A DNA stretch of 10,656 bases from Chloroflexota bacterium (GCA_016190585.1 JACPQH010000078.1:1-10656), one strand, 5' to 3'. Shown: positions 1 to 5,513, numbered from the stretch's first letter. The notes: a model not told the origin generated them from the sequence alone. Program-made: numbers and translations.

Positions 1-1
1 C

Positions 2-904
2 ATCTATACCGCGCCCAACAACACCTACAAGTTCTGCGACGTGCCCAGGATCGGCGTCAAGGTGGAGCGGGGCATGACCCATGACTGGCTGGGCAAGTAC
101 CTGTCCCAGATAAACCAGAAAGCCCCCGGGCCCACCGCCGATATCGTCAAGATACTCAAAGACACCAGGACCGATATCGTGCTCAACTACCTGCCGGTGG
201 GCAGCGAAGAGGCCACCAAGTGGTACATCGAGCAGGTGCTGGCGGCCGGGTGCGGTTTCGTGAACTGTATCCCGGTATTCATCGCCCGGGAAAAGTACTG
301 GCAGGCGCGTTTTGTCCAGCGGGGGCTGCCGATAATCGGCGACGACATCAAGTCGCAGGTGGGCGCCACCATTACCCACCGCATCCTGACCCGCCTTTTC
401 CGCGACCGCGGCGTCCGGCTCGACCGCACCTACCAGCTCAACTTCGGCGGCAACACCGACTTCCTGAACATGCTCGAGCGGGAGAGGCTGGAAAGCAAGA
501 AGATATCCAAGACGGGCGCGGTGACCTCTCAGCTCGATTACAAGCTGGAGCCGGACAATGTCCATGTCGGTCCCAGCGATTACGTGCCCTGGCTGAAGGA
601 CCGCAAGTTCTGCCACATCCGCATGGAGGGCACTACCTTCGGCGATGTGCCGCTGAGCTTGGAGCTAAAGATGGAAGTCTGGGACAGTCCCAACTCCGCG
701 GGGGTTGTCATCGATGCCATCCGGTGTTGTAAACTGGCAATGGACCATGGACTAAAAGGCGCCCTGGAAGCGCCGTCGTCCTATTTCATGAAGTCGCCGC
801 CGGTGCAGTACTCGGATGATGAAGCCCGGCGCCTAGTTGAAGAATACATTGCCGCGATGGCGAAGAAGAGTGAAGAAGAGCCGAAGATAGAAGCCGCCAA
901 ATAG
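2..904 (+). CDS. ino1: Inositol-3-phosphate synthase (myo-inositol-1-phosphate synthase), 5'-truncated by window edge
   Basis: This enzyme converts D-glucose-6-phosphate to 1D-myo-inositol 3-phosphate with NAD as an internally recycled cofactor, the entry step to inositol lipids. The frame is open from base 2 (300 codons visible), so the GTG at 41 is internal; roughly 70-80 N-terminal residues, including the start of the Rossmann fold, lie outside the window. The visible part closely follows the actinobacterial-type family as I remember M. tuberculosis Ino1 (about 367 aa). Seen in order are NNTYKFCDV near the left edge, [24 protein letters not shown] (from nt 338), [19 protein letters not shown], a [10 protein letters not shown] segment, [16 protein letters not shown] and YFMKSPP near the end. 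The lysine-rich SQVG and LESKK segments are the conserved active-site region. The stop is 14 bp before the glycosyltransferase gene, indicating one transcript. Confidence 0.95.
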   Translation: MYTAPNNTYKFCDVPRIGVKVERGMTHDWLGKYLSQINQKAPGPTADIVKILKDTRTDIVLNYLPVGSEEATKWYIEQVLAAGCGFVNCIPVFIAREKYWQARFVQRGLPIIGDDIKSQVGATITHRILTRLFRDRGVRLDRTYQLNFGGNTDFLNMLERERLESKKISKTGAVTSQLDYKLEPDNVHVGPSDYVPWLKDRKFCHIRMEGTTFGDVPLSLELKMEVWDSPNSAGVVIDAIRCCKLAMDHGLKGALEAPSSYFMKSPPVQYSDDEARRLVEEYIAAMAKKSEEEPKIEAAK

Positions 905-918
905 TCCCTGGACAACTT

Positions 919-2088
919 ATGAAGATAGCGCTCGTTTCGCCTTATGATTTCGCTTACCCGGGCGGAGTGGTCAACCATATCTCGTCGCTGGAACGCCAGT
1001 TCACCCGGATGGGCCATGAGGTAAGGATCATCGCGCCGGCCTCGAAAGCCGTCGCGGCTTACGGCGAGCAGTTCATCCCTGTCGGCAAGCCAAGACCGCT
1101 CCCGGTAAACGGCTCCATCGCCCGCATCACCCTGTCCCCCTGGCTGGCTTCGCGCGTCCAGGATATCTTCGAGCGGGAGCGTTTTGATATATGCCACCTG
1201 CACGAGCCTCTCATGCCGATGCTGTGCACCACTACCCTCCGGCTCTGCCAGGTACCGGCGGTCGGCACCTTCCATGCCTCCGGCGGCAAGCCCTGGTACA
1301 GCTTCTGGACGCCGGTGGGCAAGCATTTTCTAAAAAAATGGTTCCACCGGCTTGACGCCCGGATCGCCGTGTCAAAGCCCGCCGGGGACTTTGTTTCCCG
1401 GTATTTCCCCGCGGAGTACCTCATCATCCCTAACGGCATCGATACCCGGCATTTCGCCCCGGAAACGGCGCCGCCGCTGCCCGAGTTCTCAGACGGCAAG
1501 CAGAATATCCTCTTCGTCGGCCGGCTCGAGCCGCGCAAAGGCTTTAACTACCTGCTGGAAGCCTACAAGCGGATCAAAGAGCAGAACCCCGCCACCCGGC
1601 TGATCGTTATCGGGCCGGGCACCAGGCTCCGTCACCGCTACGAGAACCGCGTGGCCGAAACCGGGCTGAAGGACGTTGTCTTCCTGGGATATGTCTCGTA
1701 TGATGACCTGCCCCGGTACTATAATATGGCCGATGTCGTATGCTCGCCGGCTATCGGCTCGGAAAGCTTCGGCATCGTCCTGCTGGAGGCCATGGCGATG
1801 GGCAAGCCGCTGGTCGCCTCCAATATCGACGGCTACCGCAGCGTTCTGACCGACGGCCATGAGGGGCTGCTGGCGCCCCCCAGGAATATCGACAGGCTCG
1901 CCGATGCCCTGCTGTCCCTGCTTGGCAATGCCGACCTGCGGCACAGCATGGGAGCCCGCGGCCGGCTGACCGCCCGTAACTATGACTGGCAGCACGTGGC
2001 GGCGCGCGTTATGGAGGTCTACGAGAGGACGCTGCGCCAGCCCCGCCGCCGTGAGGCTTCGCGGGAGAAAGCGGCCATGATGGCCTGA
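919..2088 (+). CDS. pimA: GT4-family glycosyltransferase, PimA-like phosphatidylinositol mannosyltransferase
   Basis: A 389-aa GT-B fold, GT4 glycosyltransferase. The family member it most resembles, mycobacterial PimA, moves mannose from GDP-mannose to the inositol of phosphatidylinositol at the inner face of the membrane. Seen: an N-terminal SPYDFAYPGGVVNH segment (residues 7-20) with the glycine loop P14-G15-G16, GTFHAS at 116-121 with H119, the nucleotide-sugar site GRLEPRKG at 201-208 (R202, K207), and the E-x7-E motif ESFGIVLLE at 282-290. The C-terminus (about 371-389) is basic and poorly conserved. ATG 919 is preceded by only a weak GGA; the family N-terminus MKIALVSPYDF fixes the start. 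It sits between inositol phosphate synthase and a CDP-alcohol phosphotransferase, which supports an inositol-lipid acceptor. Donor sugar and acceptor are inferred; another GT4 specificity is possible. Confidence 0.85.
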   Translation: MKIALVSPYDFAYPGGVVNHISSLERQFTRMGHEVRIIAPASKAVAAYGEQFIPVGKPRPLPVNGSIARITLSPWLASRVQDIFERERFDICHLHEPLMPMLCTTTLRLCQVPAVGTFHASGGKPWYSFWTPVGKHFLKKWFHRLDARIAVSKPAGDFVSRYFPAEYLIIPNGIDTRHFAPETAPPLPEFSDGKQNILFVGRLEPRKGFNYLLEAYKRIKEQNPATRLIVIGPGTRLRHRYENRVAETGLKDVVFLGYVSYDDLPRYYNMADVVCSPAIGSESFGIVLLEAMAMGKPLVASNIDGYRSVLTDGHEGLLAPPRNIDRLADALLSLLGNADLRHSMGARGRLTARNYDWQHVAARVMEVYERTLRQPRRREASREKAAMMA

Positions 2089-2094
2089 AGGGTG

Positions 2095-2688
2095 ATGCCG
2101 AGACTGGCTGAAGTCCGCAAGACCGCCGCCTTTTACGTTACCCAACCTTTGCTCAAGCTGCTGGCGGGTACCCGCCTGACGCCGAACATGCTCACCTGGA
2201 CGGGCTTCCTGATAACCGCGGTCGCCGGCTACTTCATCGTTGCCGGCAGGCTGCCCGCCGCCGGTGCCACCGTTCTGGTCGCCGGGCTTTTCGATATGCT
2301 GGACGGGGGCCTGGCCCGCCTGACCAACCAGGCCACGCGCTTCGGGGCGGCGCTCGATTCGACCCTCGACCGCCTGGCGGAGCTGGTCATCTTCCTGGCG
2401 CTGCTGTTCTTTTTCCGGCAATCGGCGGCGGCCATGGCCGTCACCTCGGCGGCCCTGGCTGGTTCCCTGCTGGTGAGCTACGTCCGCGCCCGGGCCGAGG
2501 GGCTGGACCTCGACTGCAAAGTCGGCGTGCTGACGCGCTCGGAGAGGGTGGTCATACTCGCGCTGGGATTGCTACTATCCGGTCTCAATTACGTCCTTAT
2601 CGCCGCCCTGCTCATCATCGCCGCCTTAAGCCTGGTAACTGTCGTCCAGAGGCTGAGTTATATCAAGCGACATACCAGCGGGCAGTAA
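2095..2688 (+). CDS. pgsA: CDP-alcohol phosphotransferase, likely phosphatidylinositol phosphate synthase
   Basis: An integral membrane enzyme of about 197 aa that joins a CDP-lipid to an alcohol. The full family signature D-G-x2-A-R-x8-G-x3-D-x3-D is present (DGGLAR to the last Asp, about residues 70-92, with one more Asp three residues before). These aspartates bind the metal ion and CDP. About five to six hydrophobic segments follow an amphipathic N-terminus. YVRARAEG (about 129-136) and the later TRSER (about 147-151) resemble the inositol-phosphate-binding arginines of actinobacterial PgsA1/PIP synthase, so inositol phosphate is the likeliest acceptor given ino1 upstream; glycerol-3-phosphate (true PgsA) or an archaetidylinositol-type reaction are alternatives. 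The upstream gene ends at 2088. GTG 2092 directly abuts the GAAGGG purine run, so ATG 2095 is preferred, although its spacing is also short; translation is probably coupled. Confidence 0.85.
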   Translation: MPRLAEVRKTAAFYVTQPLLKLLAGTRLTPNMLTWTGFLITAVAGYFIVAGRLPAAGATVLVAGLFDMLDGGLARLTNQATRFGAALDSTLDRLAELVIFLALLFFFRQSAAAMAVTSAALAGSLLVSYVRARAEGLDLDCKVGVLTRSERVVILALGLLLSGLNYVLIAALLIIAALSLVTVVQRLSYIKRHTSGQ

Positions 2689-2726
2689 GCCCTTATCAAT
2701 TCGCATCCCCGCCATAGTCCGGTAGT

Positions 2727-2755
2727 TTGACACCCGGCCAGACCTGACCTATCAT
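2727..2755 (+). promoter_or_regulatory. Sigma70-type promoter for hicBA
   Basis: A consensus -35 TTGACA at 2727-2732 is followed after exactly 17 bp by TATCAT at 2750-2755 (5 of 6 matches to TATAAT). The predicted start near 2762 leaves an approximately 53-nt leader before hicB. It lies in the 126-bp gap after the inositol-lipid unit and implies that the toxin-antitoxin genes are transcribed independently. Confidence 0.7.
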
Positions 2756-2768
2756 CTGAGCACGGGTG
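2731..2768. promoter_or_regulatory. Interrupted dyad centred on the -10 element, candidate operator
   Basis: CACCCG (2731-2736) mirrors CGGGTG (2763-2768), and inside it CAGA (2739-2742) mirrors TCTG (2755-2758). Both pairs are centred at about 2749, on the -10 box of the hicBA promoter, which is where a repressor would act. The arms are short and interrupted, so this is only suggestive. Confidence 0.3.
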
Positions 2769-2814
2769 GTTTGTTTGTCTTGTTACACGCAGGATGCGTT
2801 GGGGAGAAGGAGAT

Positions 2815-3021
2815 ATGAAATTCAGAGTGGTTATCGAGTACGATTGCGAGACCGGAAGCTTTGCGGCTTATTGTCCTGAACTTCCCGGATGTTGCAGCGC
2901 CGGAGACACCGAGGAAGAAGCCCTCAACAACGCAAAAGAGGCTATCGCGCTGTTCCTTGAACCCGCGCCTGTTAAGCTAAATTCTAATAAGAAGATTTTT
3001 GAAATAGAAGTCCCGGCTTGA
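2815..3021 (+). CDS. hicB: Short HicB-family antitoxin
   Basis: A 68-aa HicB-like protein, the antitoxin that binds and blocks the HicA mRNA-cleaving toxin. The partial RNase H-like fold is clear: MKFRVVIEYD, then a turn, SFAAYCPELPGCCSAGDT and the helix EEEALNNAKEAIALFLE, followed by a last strand (KIFEIEVPA). ATG 2815 is chosen over ATG 2794 because family members begin MKFRVVIE and a purine-rich GGGGAGAAGGAG run lies at 2801-2812. The protein ends after the core, with no room for the ribbon-helix-helix or HTH domain seen in longer HicB proteins, so it is not evident how it would bind DNA itself. Its TGA overlaps the hicA ATG by one base (TGATG), so the pair is translationally coupled. Confidence 0.9.
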   Translation: MKFRVVIEYDCETGSFAAYCPELPGCCSAGDTEEEALNNAKEAIALFLEPAPVKLNSNKKIFEIEVPA

Positions 3022-3233
3022 TGCTGCGTTTGAACGCTACCCAGGTTATTAGCGTTTTAAAAAGCTATGACTTTATCCTCGTGTCCCAGCGAGGAAGCCA
3101 CCAGAAATGGCGGAACCCGGAAACTCTAAGACAGGTAATTGTACCCTACCACAGGGGTAAGCAATTACCTCCAGGCACCCTTAACAGCATCATCGAGGGG
3201 AGCTGCATCCCTGAAGACCAGTTCCATACCTGA
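3021..3233 (+). CDS. hicA: HicA-family mRNA interferase toxin
   Basis: A 70-aa protein of the HicA (YcfA-like) family, small double-stranded-RNA-binding-fold toxins that cleave mRNA on or off the ribosome and are neutralised by HicB. Seen: the N-terminal helix region LNATQVISVLKSYDF, the strand ILVSQRGSHQKWRN with the conserved G-S-H and presumed catalytic His27, then QVIVPYHRGKQLPPGTLNSII, the typical strand plus final helix. Length and motif order are complete, so the toxin should be active. The start ATG overlaps the hicB stop; a TTG just before it is unlikely. The antitoxin-first order differs from E. coli hicAB but is common elsewhere. Codon use is less GC-rich than in flanking housekeeping genes, consistent with acquisition by transfer. 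Confidence 0.92.
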   Translation: MLRLNATQVISVLKSYDFILVSQRGSHQKWRNPETLRQVIVPYHRGKQLPPGTLNSIIEGSCIPEDQFHT

Positions 3234-3240
3234 TTACGCC

Positions 3241-3266
3241 AAACCTTGACCGAAGATCGGAGGTTT
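3241..3266 (+). promoter_or_regulatory. Hairpin enclosing the ribosome binding site of the downstream membrane-protein gene
   Basis: AAACCT (3241-3246) pairs with AGGTTT (3261-3266) and CCGA (3250-3253) pairs with TCGG (3257-3260) around a 3-nt loop, leaving a 3-nt bulge (TGA). The Shine-Dalgarno GGAGG (3259-3263) is entirely within the 3' arm, so folding would hide it. It could damp translation of the gene starting at 3272, or act as a partial stop or processing site after hicA; no U-tract follows. Confidence 0.4.
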
Positions 3267-3271
3267 GATTG

Positions 3272-3604
3272 ATGAAATGGAGAGGGAAGGAGTTCCTGGT
3301 TACGTGGCTGGCAGTGTATTTGCTGGCGCCCTCGCTCGTCATTCACAATATCTTCGCCATGACGGCCCGGCCTCCGGGATCACCTCCTTACTCGCCGCCG
3401 CTCTGGATGCCTTTTGGCGGCGTCGTGTTTATGAAAGATTTGCTGGGCCAGTTGTTCGCTGGCGACTGGGTTGACACCGTGGTGGTGTTTCTGGTGCGGG
3501 TACTGCCATTTCTGATATATACCTATATTCTATCTTTGCTCGTATACCTCATTTTTATTTTCCTGAGGCGCGGCTATTATACCTGGTCCGGAAAACATGC
3601 CTGA
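3272..3604 (+). CDS. Small two-segment membrane protein of unknown function
   Basis: I do not recognise this 110-aa protein. A basic N-terminus (MKWRGK) leads into a hydrophobic segment at about 8-28. A proline-rich loop follows (ARPPGSPPYSPPLWMPFGG, about 32-50), then a short amphipathic stretch, and then a long hydrophobic segment at about 67-98 ending in RR and a short polar tail. The long segment could be one helix or a re-entrant pair. ATG 3272 has GGAGG eight bases upstream, which supports a real gene; TTG 3269 is closer and weaker. It lies 38 bp after hicA in the same direction, so it may be co-transcribed with the toxin-antitoxin pair, but nothing shows a shared function. The start site sits just after a hairpin covering its ribosome binding site. 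A distinct overlapping frame (3265-3474) is not favoured. Confidence 0.6.
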   Translation: MKWRGKEFLVTWLAVYLLAPSLVIHNIFAMTARPPGSPPYSPPLWMPFGGVVFMKDLLGQLFAGDWVDTVVVFLVRVLPFLIYTYILSLLVYLIFIFLRRGYYTWSGKHA

Positions 3605-3647
3605 TTTCAGCGGCGTCAGCATGGCCTTCCAATAATAATCCGGCGGC

Positions 3648-3734
3648 GAGCAGGCAAACCTTGGTTCCTTCCTAATCATGTGACTTATTACTCAATCCTG
3701 GTTGCTTAAGGTTTGCAAGCAAGATTGAGCAGGC
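3648..3734. repeat. 8-bp direct repeat bracketing a 71-bp segment
   Basis: GAGCAGGC occurs at 3648-3655 and again at 3727-3734, with 71 bp between. The segment's left end (AAACCTTGGTT) and the reverse complement of its right end (AATCTTGCTT) are loosely alike, as in a degenerate miniature element with a target duplication. This is the downstream part of a 215-bp gene-free gap (3605-3819). Chance similarity is not excluded. Confidence 0.35.
3691..3729. other. Stem-loop with 13 paired bases in the purA upstream gap
   Basis: CTCAATC (3691-3697) pairs with GATTGAG (3723-3729) and TTGCTT (3702-3707) pairs with AAGCAA (3717-3722), with a 4-nt bulge (CTGG) on the 5' side and a 9-nt loop, AAGGTTTGC (3708-3716). 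The whole loop is complementary to GCAAACCTT at 3654-3662, allowing a pseudoknot or an alternative fold. No T-run follows on either strand, so it is not a standard intrinsic terminator. Confidence 0.5.
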
Positions 3735-3775
3735 TCTCATATTGATTTATTCCCCTGTATCAGAGCTTAAGTTTC

Positions 3776-3784
3776 TGGTATAAT
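3776..3784 (+). promoter_or_regulatory. Extended -10 promoter of purA
   Basis: TGG directly precedes a perfect TATAAT (3779-3784), an extended -10 arrangement. The -35 position (TGTATC, 3756-3761) is poor, as is usual when the TG motif compensates. The predicted start near 3791 gives a leader of about 29 nt, too short for a riboswitch, with GGAGG at 3810-3814 five bases before the purA ATG. Confidence 0.7.
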
Positions 3785-3819
3785 ATTCGCTTGGGTCTAA
3801 CATATGCATGGAGGAATGA

Positions 3820-5103
3820 ATGCCGGTTACCACGGTTATTGGCGGTCAGTGGGGTGACGAGGGCAAGGGGAAGGTAGTCGACCTGCTCGCGGAGAAGGTC
3901 CATGTCGTCGTGCGCTTCTCGGGCGGCGACAACGCCGGGCATACCGTCGTCAACGAGCACGGCTCCTTCGGTTTGCGCCTGGTTCCCTCAGGCATCTTCT
4001 CGCCCCTGGCGGTTTCCGTGATCGGCAACGGTGTGGTCATTAACCCGGCTATCCTCATCCAGGAGATCGAGCAGCTCAACCAGCGCGGCGTCGATACATC
4101 CCGCCTTTTCATCAGCGACCGGGCGCATCTCATCCTGCCCTATCATATCCTGCTGGACGGGCTGGAGGAGGAGCAGCGGGGCGGCAAGGCCCTGGGCACG
4201 ACTCGCCGCGGCATCGGGCCCGCCTACGCCGACAAAGCCGCCCGGCTGGGCATCCGGGCCGGGGACCTGCTGGATAACGCGGCTTTCCGGGAGCGACTGG
4301 AACACGTGCTGGATACCAAGAACATGATACTCACGCGCGTCTACGGGCTGAACCCCCTGTCATTCGACGCGATATACGAGCAGTACAGCGAGTTCGGTAA
4401 AAAGCTCGCTCCGTTCATCCGCGATGTGACCGGCATACTCGAGGAGACCCTGAGACGCGGCGGCAAGATCCTGCTCGAAGGCGCACAGGGGACGCTGCTC
4501 GACCCCGATTTCGGCACCTACCCCTACACGACGTCCTCGTCTTCGCTGGCGGCGGGCGCCTGCCTCGGCTCCGGCCTGGGACCTTCCCGCATCAACCACA
4601 TCCTGGGTGTCTTCAAAGCCTACTGCAGCCGCGTCGGCGGCGGGCCGATGCCCACCGAGCTAAAGGACGATGTCGGCTCCTTTATCCGCGAGCGCGCTCA
4701 CGAGTACGGCACGACGACCGGCCGCCCGAGGCGTTGCGGCTGGTTTGACGGCGTGGCCGCCGCCTTCAGCTCCCGGCTGAACGGGTTTTCCTCGGTAGCC
4801 ATTACCCGGCTCGATGTGCTGGACACCATACCCCGCATCCGTATCTGTACCGCCTACCGGCTCGACGGGAAGGTTATCGACCACTTCCCGGCCAGCGCCG
4901 GCGCGCTGGAGAGGTGCGAACCCGTTTACGAAGAGATGCTCGGCTGGGAGACGCCTACCAGCAAGATCCGCGAGTTTGACAAGCTGCCGCCGCGCGCCCG
5001 CCAGTACCTGTCACGGATCAAGGAGATTCTCGCCTGCCCTATCAGCCTGGTATCGGTCGGCCCGGAGCGCGAGCAGACCATCATGCTGAGCCAGATAGTC
5101 TAG
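3820..5103 (+). CDS. purA: Adenylosuccinate synthetase
   Basis: PurA makes adenylosuccinate from IMP, aspartate and GTP, the first committed step from IMP to AMP, in the cytoplasm. At 427 aa it has the usual full length. Seen: the GTP loop GGQWGDEGKGK (8-18) with catalytic D13, GGDNAGHT (35-42) with catalytic H41, the IMP-binding GTTRRGIGPAY (126-136), EGAQGTLLDPDFGTYPYTTS (220-239), RVGGGPMPTEL (271-281), the aspartate-binding loop region TTTGRPRRCGWFD (298-310), and a guanine-binding end including SVGPERE. ATG 3820 has GGAGG five bases upstream and the protein begins where homologues do. It stands alone with its own extended -10 promoter and converges on dapA. GC content rises sharply relative to the preceding gap, marking a return to core chromosome. 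No defects seen. Confidence 0.98.
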   Translation: MPVTTVIGGQWGDEGKGKVVDLLAEKVHVVVRFSGGDNAGHTVVNEHGSFGLRLVPSGIFSPLAVSVIGNGVVINPAILIQEIEQLNQRGVDTSRLFISDRAHLILPYHILLDGLEEEQRGGKALGTTRRGIGPAYADKAARLGIRAGDLLDNAAFRERLEHVLDTKNMILTRVYGLNPLSFDAIYEQYSEFGKKLAPFIRDVTGILEETLRRGGKILLEGAQGTLLDPDFGTYPYTTSSSSLAAGACLGSGLGPSRINHILGVFKAYCSRVGGGPMPTELKDDVGSFIRERAHEYGTTTGRPRRCGWFDGVAAAFSSRLNGFSSVAITRLDVLDTIPRIRICTAYRLDGKVIDHFPASAGALERCEPVYEEMLGWETPTSKIREFDKLPPRARQYLSRIKEILACPISLVSVGPEREQTIMLSQIV

Positions 5104-5104
5104 C

Positions 5105-5129
5105 GCTTTTCTCAGGCGCTCCGAAAAGC
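5105..5129. other. Weak stem-loop just after purA
   Basis: GCTTTTC (5105-5111) pairs with GAAAAGC (5123-5129) over an 11-nt loop, starting right after the purA stop. An alternative AGCGC/GCGCT pairing (5102-5106 with 5116-5120) competes with it. There is no trailing T-run, so a terminator role is only possible. Confidence 0.3.
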
Positions 5130-5139
5130 CTCGTGTCAT

Positions 5140-5204
5140 CCTCACCTTGATCCTCTCCCGCGAGGAGAGGAAATACCTTGAAATTTCCCGAGTTGTTCAC
5201 AAGC
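5140..5204 (+). repeat. REP-like palindromic repeat, copy 1
   Basis: The 36-nt core (5140-5175) matches copy 3 (5361-5396) at 34 of 36 positions. It contains the hairpin arms CCTCTCC (5152-5158) and GGAGAGG (5164-5170). The similarity continues beyond the core: TTGTTCACAAGC at 5193-5204 matches TTGTTCACGAGC after copy 3, with about 11 extra bases in this copy. The repeat unit is therefore longer than the hairpin. Confidence 0.8.
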
Positions 5205-5300
5205 TGTGAGGATACGAAGTGCCCGAATCATGCGTGTTTTCGGGGTCAGCCGGATGCTTCACTGCGGTCCGAGGAAGAATTGGCGACCGGGTTAAATCAT

Positions 5301-5339
5301 GTCCCTTCTCCCCTCAGGGAGAAGGCTAGGATGAGGGTG
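5301..5339 (-). repeat. REP-like palindromic repeat, copy 2 (inverted)
   Basis: Its reverse complement has the same layout as copies 1 and 3: CCCTCATCCTAG, then a CCTTCTCCC/GGGAGAAGG palindrome. The stem CCTTCTCCC (5304-5312) and GGGAGAAGG (5317-5325) is a perfect 9 bp with a 4-nt loop. It is more diverged than the other two copies and points towards copy 3, so the pair could also fold together across a 21-bp spacer. Confidence 0.75.
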
Positions 5340-5360
5340 TCAAGCTCTGCGGGTCGCCGC

Positions 5361-5413
5361 CCTCACCTTAATCCTCTCCCGCGGGGAGAGGAAATAGTGA
5401 TTTGTTCACGAGC
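5361..5413 (+). repeat. REP-like palindromic repeat, copy 3
   Basis: The core (5361-5396) differs from copy 1 at two positions. The stem CCTCTCCC (5373-5380) with GGGAGAGG (5384-5391) is a perfect 8 bp with a 3-nt loop. One of the two differences from copy 1 (G for A at 5384) restores the pair that is mismatched there. The downstream extension TTGTTCACGAGC (5402-5413) is shared with copy 1. Confidence 0.8.
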
Positions 5414-5440
5414 GCTCAGCATGACAATATTAAGTAGTCT

Positions 5441-5458
5441 CGGCGGGATCCCCTGCCG
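5441..5458 (+). other. Short hairpin upstream of the dapA 3' end
   Basis: CGGCGGG pairs with CCTGCCG (7 bp, one G-U) around the loop ATCC. It folds best as + strand RNA; the - strand version has an A-C mismatch. There is no T-run on either side, so its role is unknown. Confidence 0.3.
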
Positions 5459-5490
5459 CAAGGCGCGAGGATGTGCTTGAGCTCACCGTC

Positions 5491-5511
5491 CCGGGCGAAG
5501 TATCCGCCCGG
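5491..5511 (-). terminator. Candidate stem-loop end of the rpsO-dapA operon
   Basis: CCGGGCG (5491-5497) and CGCCCGG (5505-5511) form a perfect 7-bp GC stem with a 7-nt loop, lying 2 bp beyond the dapA stop in the - direction. No U-tract follows on the - strand, so it may be an RNA 3'-end stabiliser or a factor-dependent stop rather than an intrinsic terminator. Confidence 0.4.
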
Positions 5512-5513
5512 CC

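Larger units (their letters stand above)
5104..5513. other. 410-bp non-coding gap between convergent purA and dapA
   Basis: This gap holds repeated palindromes rather than a gene. Its contents are a weak stem-loop just after purA, three copies of one REP-like repeat, possible fragments of a second repeat family (5252-5266 and 5413-5426), and two small hairpins before dapA. An open frame at 5178-5480 runs through the repeats and has no credible protein features. Such convergent gaps are typical sites for repeat accumulation. Confidence 0.7.

Noticed and set aside
41..43. GTG 41 as the true start of inositol phosphate synthase
   Set aside because: The frame is open to the window edge and the residues before 41 match the family, so the gene starts outside.
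1489..2421. A 310-codon - strand frame opposite the glycosyltransferase and CDP-alcohol transferase
   Set aside because: It spans two real genes on the other strand and is low-complexity in Q, G and R, a shadow of GC-rich codons.
3691..3740. Intrinsic terminator after the membrane-protein gene
   Set aside because: The stem is convincing but no T-run follows on either strand, and it carries a 4-nt bulge and a 9-nt loop.
3605..3819. Riboswitch controlling purA
   Set aside because: The predicted transcription start near 3791 leaves only about 29 nt of leader; the structured segment lies upstream of the promoter.
5178..5480. A 100-codon + strand frame in the purA-dapA gap
   Set aside because: Most of it is made of the palindromic repeats, it lacks a ribosome binding site, and the translation has no protein-like pattern.
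5104..5513. CRISPR array or tRNA in the repeat-containing gap
   Set aside because: Only three repeats, one inverted and irregularly spaced, each self-palindromic; no tRNA-like cloverleaf or T-loop sequence was seen.
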